From positions 1,466,109 to 1,530,108 of the forward strand of contig WBMV01001015.1 in the NCBI GenBank assembly GCA_013396655.1: a stretch of DNA of 64,000 nucleotides, given 5' to 3'. Below the pieces are notes generated by a model. That model did not search any database, was not told the DNA's origin, and saw nothing but the letters and a program-made list of their open reading frames with translations. Shown here one piece after another: positions 51,653-63,200 of the stretch. Each line of letters opens with the position of its first letter. Within the stretch, counting starts at the first letter, position 1. The position numbers were made by a program, and so were the translations under genes. Source of the DNA: Campylorhamphus procurvoides (Eukaryota > Chordata > Aves > Passeriformes > Dendrocolaptidae).

Positions 51653-51717
51653 GGTGCTGGGAAAAGAGCTCACATGGTATTCCTGAGGTCGCGAGTTCAT
51701 CCTAGCACCGGTCTTTT
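51653..51717 (+). other. tRNA-like hairpin with Pol III-like boxes and T-run
   Basis: GGTGCTGGG (51653-51661) pairs with CCTAGCACC (51701-51709), nine pairs including one G-T. Between them are an A-box-like GAGCTCACATGG (51666-51677) and a B-box-like GCGAGTTCATCC (51691-51702). The run GAGGTCGCGAGTTC resembles the T-arm side of an isoleucine tRNA. TTTT at 51714-51717 could end Pol III transcription. A second A-box-like TGGCTCAGGGG lies upstream at 51565-51575. There is no proper anticodon arm, so this is not a working tRNA. Confidence 0.35.
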
Positions 51718-51741
51718 CTATCTGTTCCTTATCAACACGTG

Positions 51742-51798
51742 TTGTACTCTTTTATACTTTTTATACTTTATATACTCTTTTATACTCCTTTATATTCT
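51742..51798. repeat. Degenerate TATACTTTT tandem tract
   Basis: Five or so imperfect units of TATACTCTTT / TATACTTTT / TATACTCCTTT follow each other inside the unassigned element. Confidence 0.75.
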
Positions 51799-52008
51799 GT
51801 ACCCCAAAACCCTATAAGTAAAAGAACTCTTCTCTGCTTTACCCATATAAAGTTGTCTTGGATAGATTTTTTCCCCCTTCCTTAAGGCAACAATACTCAA
51901 CTAGCCAGCAGTTTCTAAGGAAGATCCAATACCCGTGGTGGTGTCCATTCACATGCACTTGCACAGTCCTGCAGAGAAAGTGCATTTGTTTCTGTATGAT
52001 CTACATAA

Positions 52009-52048
52009 GTGTGTGTGTGTATTCATGTATATATGTAAATATATATAG
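52009..52048. repeat. (GT)n followed by (TA)-rich microsatellite
   Basis: About six GT units lead into ATGTATATATG and ATATATATA. It is a short, imperfect compound simple repeat. Confidence 0.8.
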
Positions 52049-55000
52049 GTCCAAAATAATGTTGGGTTTCTGTCAGCATCAGTTTGCAGACTGCTCTTGC
52101 CCTGCAAGGAAGTGTATGGTGAATGACTCATTCCTAAGTTTTCTCCCTCTTCCAGAATAAGTATTTCAAACTGCTTTCCCCAGGTGCCAGTTTACTGTTT
52201 TCAGACATGAATGCTGTTTAATTTTTGACCCACCTTTTCATATTTTTATGATTCTGTTAGTAGGGTAATGCAATAACTACTGATTATTGTGTGGAAATTT
52301 GACTTCACAATCCTCACAATATTTGGTTTTAATTATGATTAAAGATGCAGAGGAAGATGAAACTCCAGTCTCTTTGGCCATTCCTTGTGGCTTATTTCAC
52401 TGACATTAATCACTACACATTGTTTACAATTTCTCAGCCAATTTTCAATCAACAAGAAACTGCAAACTGCTCACATAAAAGCCAGTCTGAATTACTTCTG
52501 CAAGTGAGATTTCCTCAGATGCCCAGCCAAGCTCAGCTCTTACATAACCCAGCTGAGACTGGTGGATTTATCCTAAGGATGGATTTAAACAAGTGAATCA
52601 AATTCCAGAGACTTTGACAAATCCCTACAATCTGGCATTGCTGGGTTTGGGATGGGATGCCAAGCCTTGGCAGCATGCACACATGTGCGGGCAGCTGCCC
52701 ATGCTGTCTGTGTCTACTTAGCGGGGCTGCTGCCACAACTTGCTGTGCCAAATGTGGCACCTCATCTCCTTTTGGTCACTCTCCATCCCATCGGGAGGCT
52801 GCAGAAGGCACTGCTGGCACTGCTGCCCTGCACCTTCACAGACCACATGGACGGCTGTGCTGCTATCGGTGTGAGGGAGGAGGACAACACCTGCTTCACA
52901 GTCTGCCCAGAGTGCTGGTTGTCTTCCCCACCCTACGTAAAAACCCAGCCCCAGAAACAGATGCTTGCCTCTGGTGGAATCTGCTCTGATAATTCTAGTT
53001 GGGATTATGTTGCTGCTCATGATATTTCTCCCTACTCTTTCCATTGCTTCTCCCAATATTTGGCTTGCAAAAGAGAGTAGGGCTACCATATGAACATGAC
53101 ATTTCAAAATTATTCTTCTTCATCTCAAAAGAGGAAGTTCCATGGAATCATGCAAGATCCAACATTGCTCATGAGGCTGTGCTTTTTATCACTGTTGTTT
53201 CCATGGGGTGAATGCTGCCAGATATATTTTCAGGCCTTCCTTTTCCAGGACTGGTTTTGGAGGCTGGGGGTGGTGGTGGCTAGTTTTAGAGTCTTTGTTC
53301 TGCTCCAGGCTCCTTCCCTTTCCCACCAAGGCACACACTCACTCCACATTTACACACATGCTCACAAACACACCAGCTGGATCAGTACCACCCTGCCCAT
53401 GCTGAAGCAGCCTTCAAGCAAGGTATCCAGCTCTTTAAGGCTCATGCTATTCTTTTTTTCTTGAAATCTTTATGCAGCAATCTTCTTTTCCAAAAGTCTT
53501 AAAATAATGTTCGCCTTCTGTTAGTCTCTCTCATCCTTCTCCCTCACCGTTTTTGGCTGAGCTTTTTCTAAACATGTTTGGGAAGGTCTCACAAACATGG
53601 CAGTCTACATCTGGAAGGTATCTAAATGTTCCTCTACCTCTGCTGCATCTGCTTTCCCTATTGCAGCACATTTACTAGTATTTTATATTCACTCCAAATT
53701 TGCTTTTTCTAGATGTGATAAATTTACCAATATGAATTCACATCTTTTCTGGTCACCATTATCCTAGTTCATGTCTCGAAGCATTTTCTGAAGTGAATTT
53801 AAAGATGAGAAGCAGCTATGAATTTCATAATGCAAATAACAATATTTAGGAGACACTCACGGGTTGAGACTAAGGATTAAAACTGTGCAGCTTAATCTTC
53901 CCTAGAAAAACTTCAAAAATGAAGCCTTAAGATCTCTTAAAATCAGTAGTGAGTTTGTCAGAGCTGGTCATAGTGTTTCTACCTCAGTGGTTTCAAATCT
54001 ATTTACAGAATGGCCAATACAGTTCTAAAGCATTTCTACAAAGCAGGTAAATATTATCACTATCATAGACACTATAAATTTTTAATGAAATCTCTTTTGA
54101 GTGCAAAGTGAATACATGGGACACAGAGAGATTAAATAATTACTTCAGATCATGAAACTCATGGGACTGAACTATAAACCCATTCTTTCCTGTTAATAAA
54201 TGTTCAAGTCTAACTTGGACAACTGATTTTTTTAATGAAAAATACATCCTAGCAACTCACAGCATTTTTCATCATCTCTCCTCCTGTTTTTGTGAGTTTA
54301 TTTTTTTTTCTAATTTTTTTTGTGTACAGTGCCAAAGTACTATGACACTGACCTACTTCTAAATTCTATCCAGTTTTTCTTGGAAAATAATTGCAATGGT
54401 TCTCCACTGCTGATTTATGGGCTTTTGCATTAATAGCAACACCTTCATCTGATTTCTTTTTTTCCTTCTCTGTTAAAGACATAAAAACTAAAGCACAATT
54501 TTAAAAATTCAAATTTTTATATAATTTAAGCAATGTAAATACAGAGTAACTACACAGCATGGTCTTAAGTAAACACCAAATTTGCCCAGTTTTAGAAAAT
54601 GTTGTTTTGTCTTCTGTAGTCCGTAACAAATAAGAATCAAAGATACATTTGTCATATGATATCAGTAACAGTCCACTGTTTGGGGACCAAAACACTGATG
54701 TGTTACAGTAGAGTTAGAGCATATGGAAAGATTTTAATAAATACAACTGCATAGGGAATTAAAGGTAGGAGAGAAAAAAAATGAGAATCAGTCACCCCAA
54801 GAGGCTGAGTATCAGAACATTTAACTTTAGCATTTCTAGGATGTAATACCTCATTTTATTAGTTATAAAGTTGACCTGACTTTATTCAAAATGACAATTT
54901 TCACTCTAAAATTTACTTCTAAATTATGTCATGGATGTAGGTTATTTAAAATGGAAACACAGAATTTAATTTTTGACTGAGTGATGTAGTTCAAATAAGT

Positions 55001-55979
55001 TCAAAGTTATCTTTCAGGGGTTTTCTGACAATAAATGTGGGGGGAGCGCTGGGGAGGAATATCTTTAAATTGGAAAGTAATTACATTTTTCAGCCGGTTG
55101 GTTCTTAGTTTATTGGAGGAGAGGTGGAAGGCAGCAACTCTGAAACAATAAAGCCATAATTCATCAGAATACTCAGGTCCTGAAACAACTTTCCCCTCTT
55201 TCTTTTGTTTCAGGAAGAAACAAAAGTGCTGGCTGAAGACAGAGTTTTTTATTTCTTTCTTACCCTTTTGCAAAGACTGGTCTTCTCAGCCCATCTTCAG
55301 TAGCAACCCCAGGTGTGGCAGTGATCCCTCTGAACAGCACAGCCACTGAACAGGCAGCCCACCATGCCCTCAAAATCAGTGGTTCATCCCAGAAGCCTGA
55401 GGGATCAGATTGTCACACAGGTCTTGGATGCAGCCACAAATCACTCACTGATCTGTTTGAAGACTACACAGGTATGCAGAGCATAGACCCACCTGGACCT
55501 GCCCTGGTAGTGCCATCCCTTGCCACCTCAAGGGTCCAGAAACTTCAGACAAATCCTCCAAGGACTCACTGCCTTCTTCCATTGCAGTCCATTTAATTAC
55601 ACTTTCCTGTTGGTGGCTTTTCCTCCTTTTCTTCTCCCCTCTCAATCCAGATCTTTACCTTCCATGAAATCCATACACCTTCAGACCTATCCCTGATCTT
55701 TGCCTTCCAACAGGGCACTCACCGGTTGACTGTGCCCAAATCTCAGATTTTATTTTAGTTTTTCCTTTTCAGTTTGCATGTGGCAAAAGACATCTCTTTT
55801 ACCAGAGAGGAGAGTGCAGGATGGCCAGCTTTCACTCAAGCAGAGAGTGAGAGTTTAAAAACCCACGGGTTCAAGGGTGTTTGCTGACACCACATGCTGT
55901 TTTCAGATCTTGCATAAGCAGAGACTCTGCAGACATGTTCACTGCCCAAAATGGGGTTTGGCTGCCTGTGCTAATGAAC

Positions 55980-56029
55980 ATAGATGTGTTGCATCTATAG
56001 ATGTGTTGCATTATAGATGTGGTGCATCT
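55980..56029. repeat. Three tandem copies of a 17-bp unit
   Basis: ATAGATGTGTTGCATCT (55980-55996), ATAGATGTGTTGCATT (55997-56012) and ATAGATGTGGTGCATCT (56013-56029) follow head to tail with one deleted base and two changes between copies. Confidence 0.9.
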
Positions 56030-58077
56030 ATAACCTGGGTTCAGCCCTGGGGAAAGAGTTGTATGATGAGGGGCTGAACTGAACCCTCTTGGGAATTCCA
56101 CTCCTTCACCTGGAAGCTGCTCAGACACTCTCCCTGGGGTCTGCTGAATCCATGTCACTTGCCTGTTCAGGTGCCTCACTGACCTGGGTCCACAGAGTCA
56201 GCATCCCACCTGCCTTGGCCCCAGCCAAACCCTCAGCCCTGCCTGTAACCAAACAAGCCTCTATAAAACTTAAAATTCATGCTGGGTTCACACCAAATTA
56301 AGACTCGTAGACAAGTCTCCATGGTAACTGTATATAAAACAATTATTAGAGATACTTCTAGCCAAACTTCTATATCTAGCAGGAGCACTCATTACATATC
56401 ATTACACAACTCACAATTAGAAAAAAAGTGCTTCCAGTGCCTAATTCCTTCCTTGCATAAGTGACCTACTTTAATCAGTTTATTTACTTGTTGAAAAAGT
56501 ACCTGTCATCTTAGCACATTTCCTATTGCTCTCTTCTTATAGGAAGCTAAGGATCATGCATGTTTTTCTAAATTAACATGCTGTAATCTTCTAGCTTTTT
56601 TTAAATTCATGTACTACATTAGGCCTTATTAGGTAAGAAATCTGTCATCCTCCCACCATGTTCATCCTGCCAATGAGCATAAAGGGACTGCAGTATCCCT
56701 GACACTTTGTGATAAATTAGGGTTAGACATAAGGAAAACAGTATTGCATTGAAACTGTACCAAGAAGTTTAGGCCAGGAGCATTGCATTACCCAGAACAA
56801 ACACAACCCAGGATCCAGGAATAGAATGTCCTGGTTAAAGACAATTTGGGACCTCAGTACCAATTTCTGTTTAATGATATCAAATAACAAGACTCATGAG
56901 AAAGAAACTCTACTTAACAAGAGACAAATAATCTTCCTGTAGGTTGCAGTAATTGGTTAGAGTTGGTAATTAAATTACTTCCTACTTACTGTTTGGCAGA
57001 ATGTTTTGGGATACTTGAGCAGCAAATTGCTCCACTGTTACTGCTCTCATTGTTTACAAGGCACTTTCTCTCCTAAGTATTGTGAGGCAGCAAACAAACA
57101 TTGACAAATAGAGCTGTAACAGAAACCCAAAGCATCTGACGTGCAGAGAGAGGAGGCAGCTGAAGCACAGAGAAAATTATGATTATTTATGATGGGGCTG
57201 GGGTTTTGGTGTGGGAGTTTTTATATTATTTTTGGTTTTAGTAATTGGCTGCAATTCTAAGAATCAATATTAAAGGTGGATATTGACCTCCAAGGCTATG
57301 AAACCCATCCACAACCTGTGACTTCAGCTGGATTTCAGTTCAAGGGACACTCCAGATTTCATGGCATTCATGACACTACAAATCACAGACATGGAAGATC
57401 TGCATTTCTGAAAAATTAGATTATGTTGTCTGACATCTAGCAGCTGAAATTTCAGGGGTAATTTTGAAAAGCCAACCCTAGTATACTCTCAAAAAATTCA
57501 TGCAGGAAGGGAGGGGCTGGGGCAGGCACTTCTCACAGGCCATTCTCCATGGCCCTGGGTGCGAGGCACACAGTGGGCACACCAGTCCGTGGTGGGAATA
57601 GACTGCACAGGGTTTCCTGCGCAAATGCAAGGGTATTCTTTCATTTACCCACAGATGCCTTCTTTAGATCACTCTCCTGACCAAGTTAAGAAAACGGGCA
57701 CATGCACTGGTGCTGTAACTGACTCCTATTGGCACATTTGGAAGTACGTATTTGTGCCAGAAAAGATGTCTTTTTTACATGATAAAGAGTGCTCCATTAA
57801 TTGAGCACTTTCTTAAAATATCTTCTTGTACTGACATGTTACTTTAAGCTTTCTCATTTCCTCACTTTAATTGCTTTCTCTTAAGGAGCTTTGCTTGCAG
57901 GAATTATGTTGGAGCCCTTGACTATAATACTAGCAAACACAAAGTCTGTGGTTCATAGCCGCACTTTCTTTGTACATTGAAGCAGCGTAGCATATTGAAG
58001 TCTGTCTTTAAGTCAGGCACCTCCACAGAGTGTGATGTGACATCTAGTAAGAAAAAGCAACAAGATAAATAATCAGA

Positions 58078-58471
58078 AAGATTATGAGGAATGGCTGAGG
58101 GAGCTGGGTTTGTTCAGTTTCAAGAAGAGGAGGCTCAGGGAGATCTCATCACTCTCTACAACTACCTGAAAGGAGGTTGTAGTGAGGTGGGAGTTGGTCT
58201 CTTCTACTATCCCTGCAGTGAGTGGACTAAAGGAAATAGCCTTAAACTGAGGCAGGGGAGATGCAGATTAGATATTAGAAAAATGTTTTCACTGTGAGGG
58301 TAGTCAGGCATTAGGATAGGTTGCCCAGGGTGTTGGTGAAATCAACTGTTTAAGAGGAGTCCAGATCCAGCACTGTGTTATGTGGTTTAGGGGTTACAGT
58401 GGTAGTGCTAGGTTGATGGTTGGACTTGATGATCCTAAAGATCTCTTCCAACCTTGATGATTCTGTGATTC
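58078..58471 (+). mobile_element. CR1 LINE, 3' end fragment (different subfamily)
   Basis: The last part of ORF2 is recognisable as GDLITLYNYLKGG and LDIRKMFSL, broken by a stop at 58295-58297. The 3' UTR has 'ggttgatggttggacttgat', 'gatcctaaagatctcttcc' and the tail 'aaccttgatgattctgtgatt'. The UTR wording differs from the copies at 21.4 and 50.4 kb, which marks another CR1 subfamily, close to what is called CR1-Y. The copy is 5'-truncated and inactive. Confidence 0.9.
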
Positions 58472-59017
58472 ACTGCTAGTATCACTGTGAACCGTCCGCT
58501 GTGGTACTATGCACTCACATTTCTGAAAACTCATCTGTGTGCCTGTGAAACCCAAACTCTGCCCATCCTCTTCCACATCCCTCAGTGTGGGAATTAATAG
58601 CAGAGCTTACAGGAGGAACCATGGCAAAACTAAGGCTCCATGGAGATGTGGTATCAAACTGCAGAGACCTGTGGGGCACCAGTGCTCCTGCAGCATCGGT
58701 GAGATCAGCCCAACGCCTGCCCCTCTGCAGCACCTCCTCCCCTCCTGCCTCAAAGAGCACAGCCTCACTGGTGACAGCAGTGGGGAAGAAGAGGACCCAG
58801 AAAGGACCTCCTGCTCTCTTGTCTTTGTAGCACAAGCCCTGTTCTTCCCAGCAGTGCACCGGGGCAATGCAGCGCTGCTGGGAAGGGAGGACAGTAAGTC
58901 TGAAGGCCCCAAGAGGACAGTGGATGATTATGCTGTGGCTGTGGGACCCTTTGGGTAAGGGCTGACAGAGAGAAGTAGTACCAGCATCTCTTGCATTGTG
59001 CACCTTTCTCTTTTTCT

Positions 59018-59061
59018 CCTGTTTTGTTGGTTTTTTGTTTTGTTTTGGTTTGGGTTTTTTT
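59018..59061. repeat. T/G-rich low-complexity tract
   Basis: Composed of GTTTT, GGTTTTTT and GGGTTTTTTT units. It gives the lysine/proline-rich stretch in the minus-strand frame across it, which is therefore an artefact. Confidence 0.8.
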
Positions 59062-59357
59062 ATAAATATGTACTTCCTGGAATGCATGTCACAAACATGG
59101 CACGTCATTGTTCTGTAAATTCCACTGTTTTGGCTTTTTAGAAAGAAAAATGAAAGGGAAAAGTCAGCAGCATAATTACTGAGAGAGGTACCACTAACCA
59201 AGGAACACTGATAATAAGGATGAGGGGGTGTATCAGACTCAAATTACAACCCTCACTACATTGGAAAGATGATTTTTTATGTTTGACCCAGTTCAACAAG
59301 TTATACTTTTTCAATATAGAGCAAACTATTCTAAATAATATGATCCTCTTAAGAAAA

Positions 59358-59388
59358 CTAAAAAAAAAAAAAAATTAAGAAAAAAGAT
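59358..59388. repeat. A-rich tract
   Basis: A run of about 17 A bases, then TTAAG and another A-run. No retrocopy was recognised upstream of it. Confidence 0.75.
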
Positions 59389-60174
59389 CCTCATCAAAGT
59401 GTTCATTGATGTGGCAAAAGCATTTTTTAAAAATAAGTAAAATAAGCAATTCAGTGGAGAATTGCTATCTCTAGCATTCACCCTCCTACTGGTGCTATCA
59501 CCACGTGAAAATACAGGTGGAAAAAATCCCCATAAAAAAAGGAAACATATGTGATAAAAATTGTAAAAATATTACTATAAATAATAATAAATAAGAGGAA
59601 ATGGCCTCCCATTTTATGATGAGACAAGAGTTGTTAAAGTTTTTCAGTCATGTGTCAATGCAGAAAATGTGCAGATTTCTGCTTCACCAGTTATAATGCC
59701 ACAAACCTGTAATTAATATATTCCAGCCATATATTTTCAAAGGTATAGCTGAGGCAGGGGCATGTATTTAACTAATACAAAATACGGAATGAATGTATTA
59801 ATTTTTATCAGTAATTAACTAAATATAAATTAAAACAACTACCAAACTGTTTTACCTTTGCTGTGTTCTGTTTCTTTTTAAGTATTTGAAAGGCAACATT
59901 CTCCTTAAAAGAGTTTTATTTATTTTTCAGAAATAAAAGCCAAGCTCTAATTTCTTAGCTGTCTTGACATGGTGATGACAGCTCCATAAACCTGTGTAAT
60001 TATAGAAAACTAAGTTCTGATGTTTGATTCTGAACATACCATTGCAAAGAAATATTATGGAACGATTTTTGAAAGCTCCCTTGCCGTGGTGGCTGGTGGG
60101 AACGTATTTATCATGCTGCTGCCTCACAAAAAAGGGTCATCCAGACCACCTCCTTGCTGAATGAGCCTTTGGGC

Positions 60175-60211
60175 TACACACACACACACACACACACCCA
60201 CCCACACACCC
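60175..60211. repeat. (CA)n microsatellite
   Basis: About eleven uninterrupted CA units followed by CCCACCCACACACCCC. It is the longest pure dinucleotide run in the window. Confidence 0.9.
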
Positions 60212-63200
60212 CATCGCATGTGGAATCCTCCCTGGCCAGTGTGGGTTTACAGTCTGTGCACCTCCACTCCTGTCAGCTAACAGGTTGGTGCTGCAATACA
60301 TGACAATAGATGGAGAAATAACAATCAATCTGGGTGTAGAACACCACCAGATGCATCCCTGTGGACACAGGCAAGTGCATAAAATGAGAACTGATCTCCA
60401 ATATGGGCAAACCTCTGTTTTATTCAAAATGAAATTCATATGAATAATTTGCTACACTAAAGATGTAAAAAAATGATAGCATTTTTTCTCATCCCGTTTA
60501 AGAAAATCTAATTTCTTTAACCCAAGAAACCAGAGAGTTAATTAAACCCATCCTTCACTCCAGAATGAAAGTTAAAACAGACCTTTATGTTAAATAAATG
60601 TACTGAGAATTGTCAATCTTTGATTTTCAACAACATTCCTCATGTAATTGGATTGTGCCCTAACATAATCAGGTTACTTTTTGCCTCTTACTGAGATTTT
60701 AAGGACATCAAACACCCCTCCAGTAGCAGAGTTGCAGTGCTGGATCCATTTCATTCCCAAAATCAGACAAAACCATGTTCCTCCTCCTTCTCAGCAAGTC
60801 GAGAGCACTTCCAGGACAGTTCCAGCACTGCCTGCAGCACTGCTGAGGTCAGAGGTATTTCTGGTGTCCATCCTCAGAGGTTGGAGAAAGTCAATTCCAC
60901 CTGACTCTCCTTCAGAAGCATTTTTTGAAGAGTAAGTACACAGCATGCAGTGTTGAGAACGTGGAGGAGAGTCACTGCAGTGCCGAAATATTACAGACTG
61001 ACCTGCTAAGTGGATGTGAAAGATCCCTGCCAGGAGACTTAGGTCTTCAGAAACTGCCCTAAAATGAACTTGAGAGCACTTTCTGCAGTAATTTAATACT
61101 AGCAGGATGTATAAATTTATTTTTAAAAATCCTTCTGTATGAAAAATCTCCAGTGCCTTAGTGATGCCATGTCAAGAAACCAGCCTCCGGTTCCCAGGTC
61201 TCAGTCTCATCACTGAGAAAGGATGAGTTTTGCAGGAATACTTTCAGCACAAAACAGAGTTGTTTGCTTTGTTCTGTAGGAATAATAGGAGAGAAAGAAG
61301 CTGTATTTGGGAAGGAGGAGAGGAATACAGAAAGCAACAATAGATGCCATTTTAAGCAGAATTCAAAAGAATAAATAACACAAACACTAAGCAGATTACC
61401 TACGTTGGAGGAGGCAGACAAAATATGTTTGTAGGAATGCAGAAAATGGAATATGCCATCACAAGAATACTCTTTCCTCAGATATTAAAAATAGTGGCTA
61501 TAAGTACAGTCTTTTCATGGCAAGAGGAACTGTATATGCTTGGCACTTCTGACAATCCAACAGACACAGAGAATCCTGAACCAGAACAGATCTTTTCCAT
61601 TATACTTTTCCACTCCATTTGCCCTTCCTTTCCCCACCATGGATATGTCATGAGGTATTGTGTGGCACAGAAAATAGACCAAACTTCCCCCTAGCAAAGC
61701 CCAGACTTTCCAAATGAACCTAGCCTTTGTCTCCATCCCTGCTACTGTCAACCCTTGCATTGCTACCACAGTTTGCAAAGGGAGGGTGGGCATGCTTAGG
61801 GGGGCCATAGATACCACAGCCATTTTATATTAAAGCCTGAAGGTGCCATCAGAGCATCCCTCAAGCCCTGTAATTCTAAACAATTCAGTGGGCTCCCAGG
61901 GCAAATTCCTCCACCTGGTTGCTGGAGGACTGCCACACACCATGCTCAGTTTACAGCAGTGCTGGAGTGAGAGAGGAGACTCCTTGTTGACAGTGCCCTG
62001 ACACACACCATTCCTCAAAAAAAAAACACTGATCAAGCAAGGATGTACTAAATTTTTTAAGCTAAAAGAAATATGAAACCTTTGTTTCTGATTATGGCTA
62101 TTCCAATTTCTCAGCTAGACATCATGTCTTTATCACAGGCATCACCACATTCAGCTCCTGTGTGTCAGCCACTGCTCAAGTTGTCCTCAGCCTTGGGACT
62201 GAATGGACCACTTCTCTACAGACACAGTTCACATGAATCATATTTTTAAAAAGCATCAGGAAGGGATTCCCAAGAAACCAACAAACAGTGCTTCAACACA
62301 GATTTGCTGTTTTAATAAAAGTTGAACTTTCTTCTTTCAGAGACAAGTGGCAGACACAACAGTAAAAATATATACCTTTGTCAAGGAGAAAAAGGTCACC
62401 AGTCCAGACCTGCACCCCAGGAAGTGATGCCAGGCACAAAGACCAACTGCAATACAATTGGGATAAGCCCCAGTGTCTCCTTCAAACTGCATTTGACATG
62501 AACAGGTAAAAGAAATGCAATATACTAGGAGGAAGAGATAGAGCACAGAAAAAGCAACTAGCTAAATAACACTTTAAAGCAGAGAAGAAGGTGTTGTCAG
62601 TTCAAAGTTTCCCTGTAAGACTATTCACCTACGTTATGTAAAAGGCATCTCTAAAGAGTTCAAAAGTTTCCACAAAGATCCTTACAAATCTAATTCTTGC
62701 CTAGATGGAGAAGCAGTTTAAAGCTTCTTTCAGTCCATTCATTTCCTTGAAGTAGATCCAGATTAAAAGCAATCCCTCCAAAGAAAAAGAAAATCCAAGC
62801 ACCTATTAAATCTATTCCCTCCGATAAACTTCTGTATCTGCATCAGGTGTCCTCAGCTTTCACAATCCTTGTACTTCAGCCTGCCATTCAATAATTTTTT
62901 CCTAAGAGATTAAATGAAGATTTATTCTTTGACCTATATTCCTGTTAGCGTAAATGGTAAGTTTCTGATACTCTCTTGAGGCTGAATGGAGGTCAAAGCA
63001 ATCGTAACTGATCCTGTGCACATTTAACTCATACAAAGACTCTTCTCTAATATTTGCTAACTGTATGCACTGGCACTCTGTGTAAGTCACCCGAAGAAGA
63101 GCTACCCAAGGCTTTAAATTTATTGAACGGTGCAGCCTTGTCTCCCTGCACCAGATGGTTTCCAGTGATGTTCAGTGCCAGGGCTGCAGGTAGCCAGCAG

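Larger units (their letters stand above)
51194..51893. mobile_element. Unassigned repeat-like element (boundaries uncertain)
   Basis: This stretch does not look like its surroundings but I cannot name it. Two boundary models fit. Model 1: inverted ends CTGTTGCCTTAGGG (51194-51207) and CCTTAAGGCAACAA (51880-51893), flanked by TA on each side, as in Tc1/mariner-type elements. Model 2: 9-bp direct repeats TAAGGCAAC at 51348-51356 and 51883-51891 around 526 bases. Inside are Pol III A-box-like and B-box-like sequences, a tRNA-like hairpin, a tandem TATACTTTT-like tract (about 51742-51798), and CTATAAGTAAA and CATATAAAG motifs that could suit an LTR. No protein is encoded. The base at 51494 is N. 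A divergent solo LTR, a SINE or a non-autonomous DNA transposon are all possible, and chance is not excluded. Confidence 0.4.
51894..58077. other. Gene-free unique DNA
   Basis: No gene is recognised. Frames of 142 codons (52652-53080, plus) and 129 codons (52718-53107, minus) overlap each other and have no domain. The 124-codon frame at 53090-53464 is also featureless. The sequence becomes AT-rich with T- and A-runs at 54.2-55.0 kb. Small tandem repeats lie at 52.0 and 56.0 kb. Confidence 0.5.

Noticed and set aside
52652..53107. Overlapping 142-codon plus and 129-codon minus frames
   Set aside because: Both strands open over the same GC-richer patch is typical of chance; neither product resembles a known family.
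58515..59201. 228-codon minus-strand open frame
   Set aside because: It overlaps a 139-codon plus frame, has no domain, and its lysine-rich part comes from a T/G-rich low-complexity tract.
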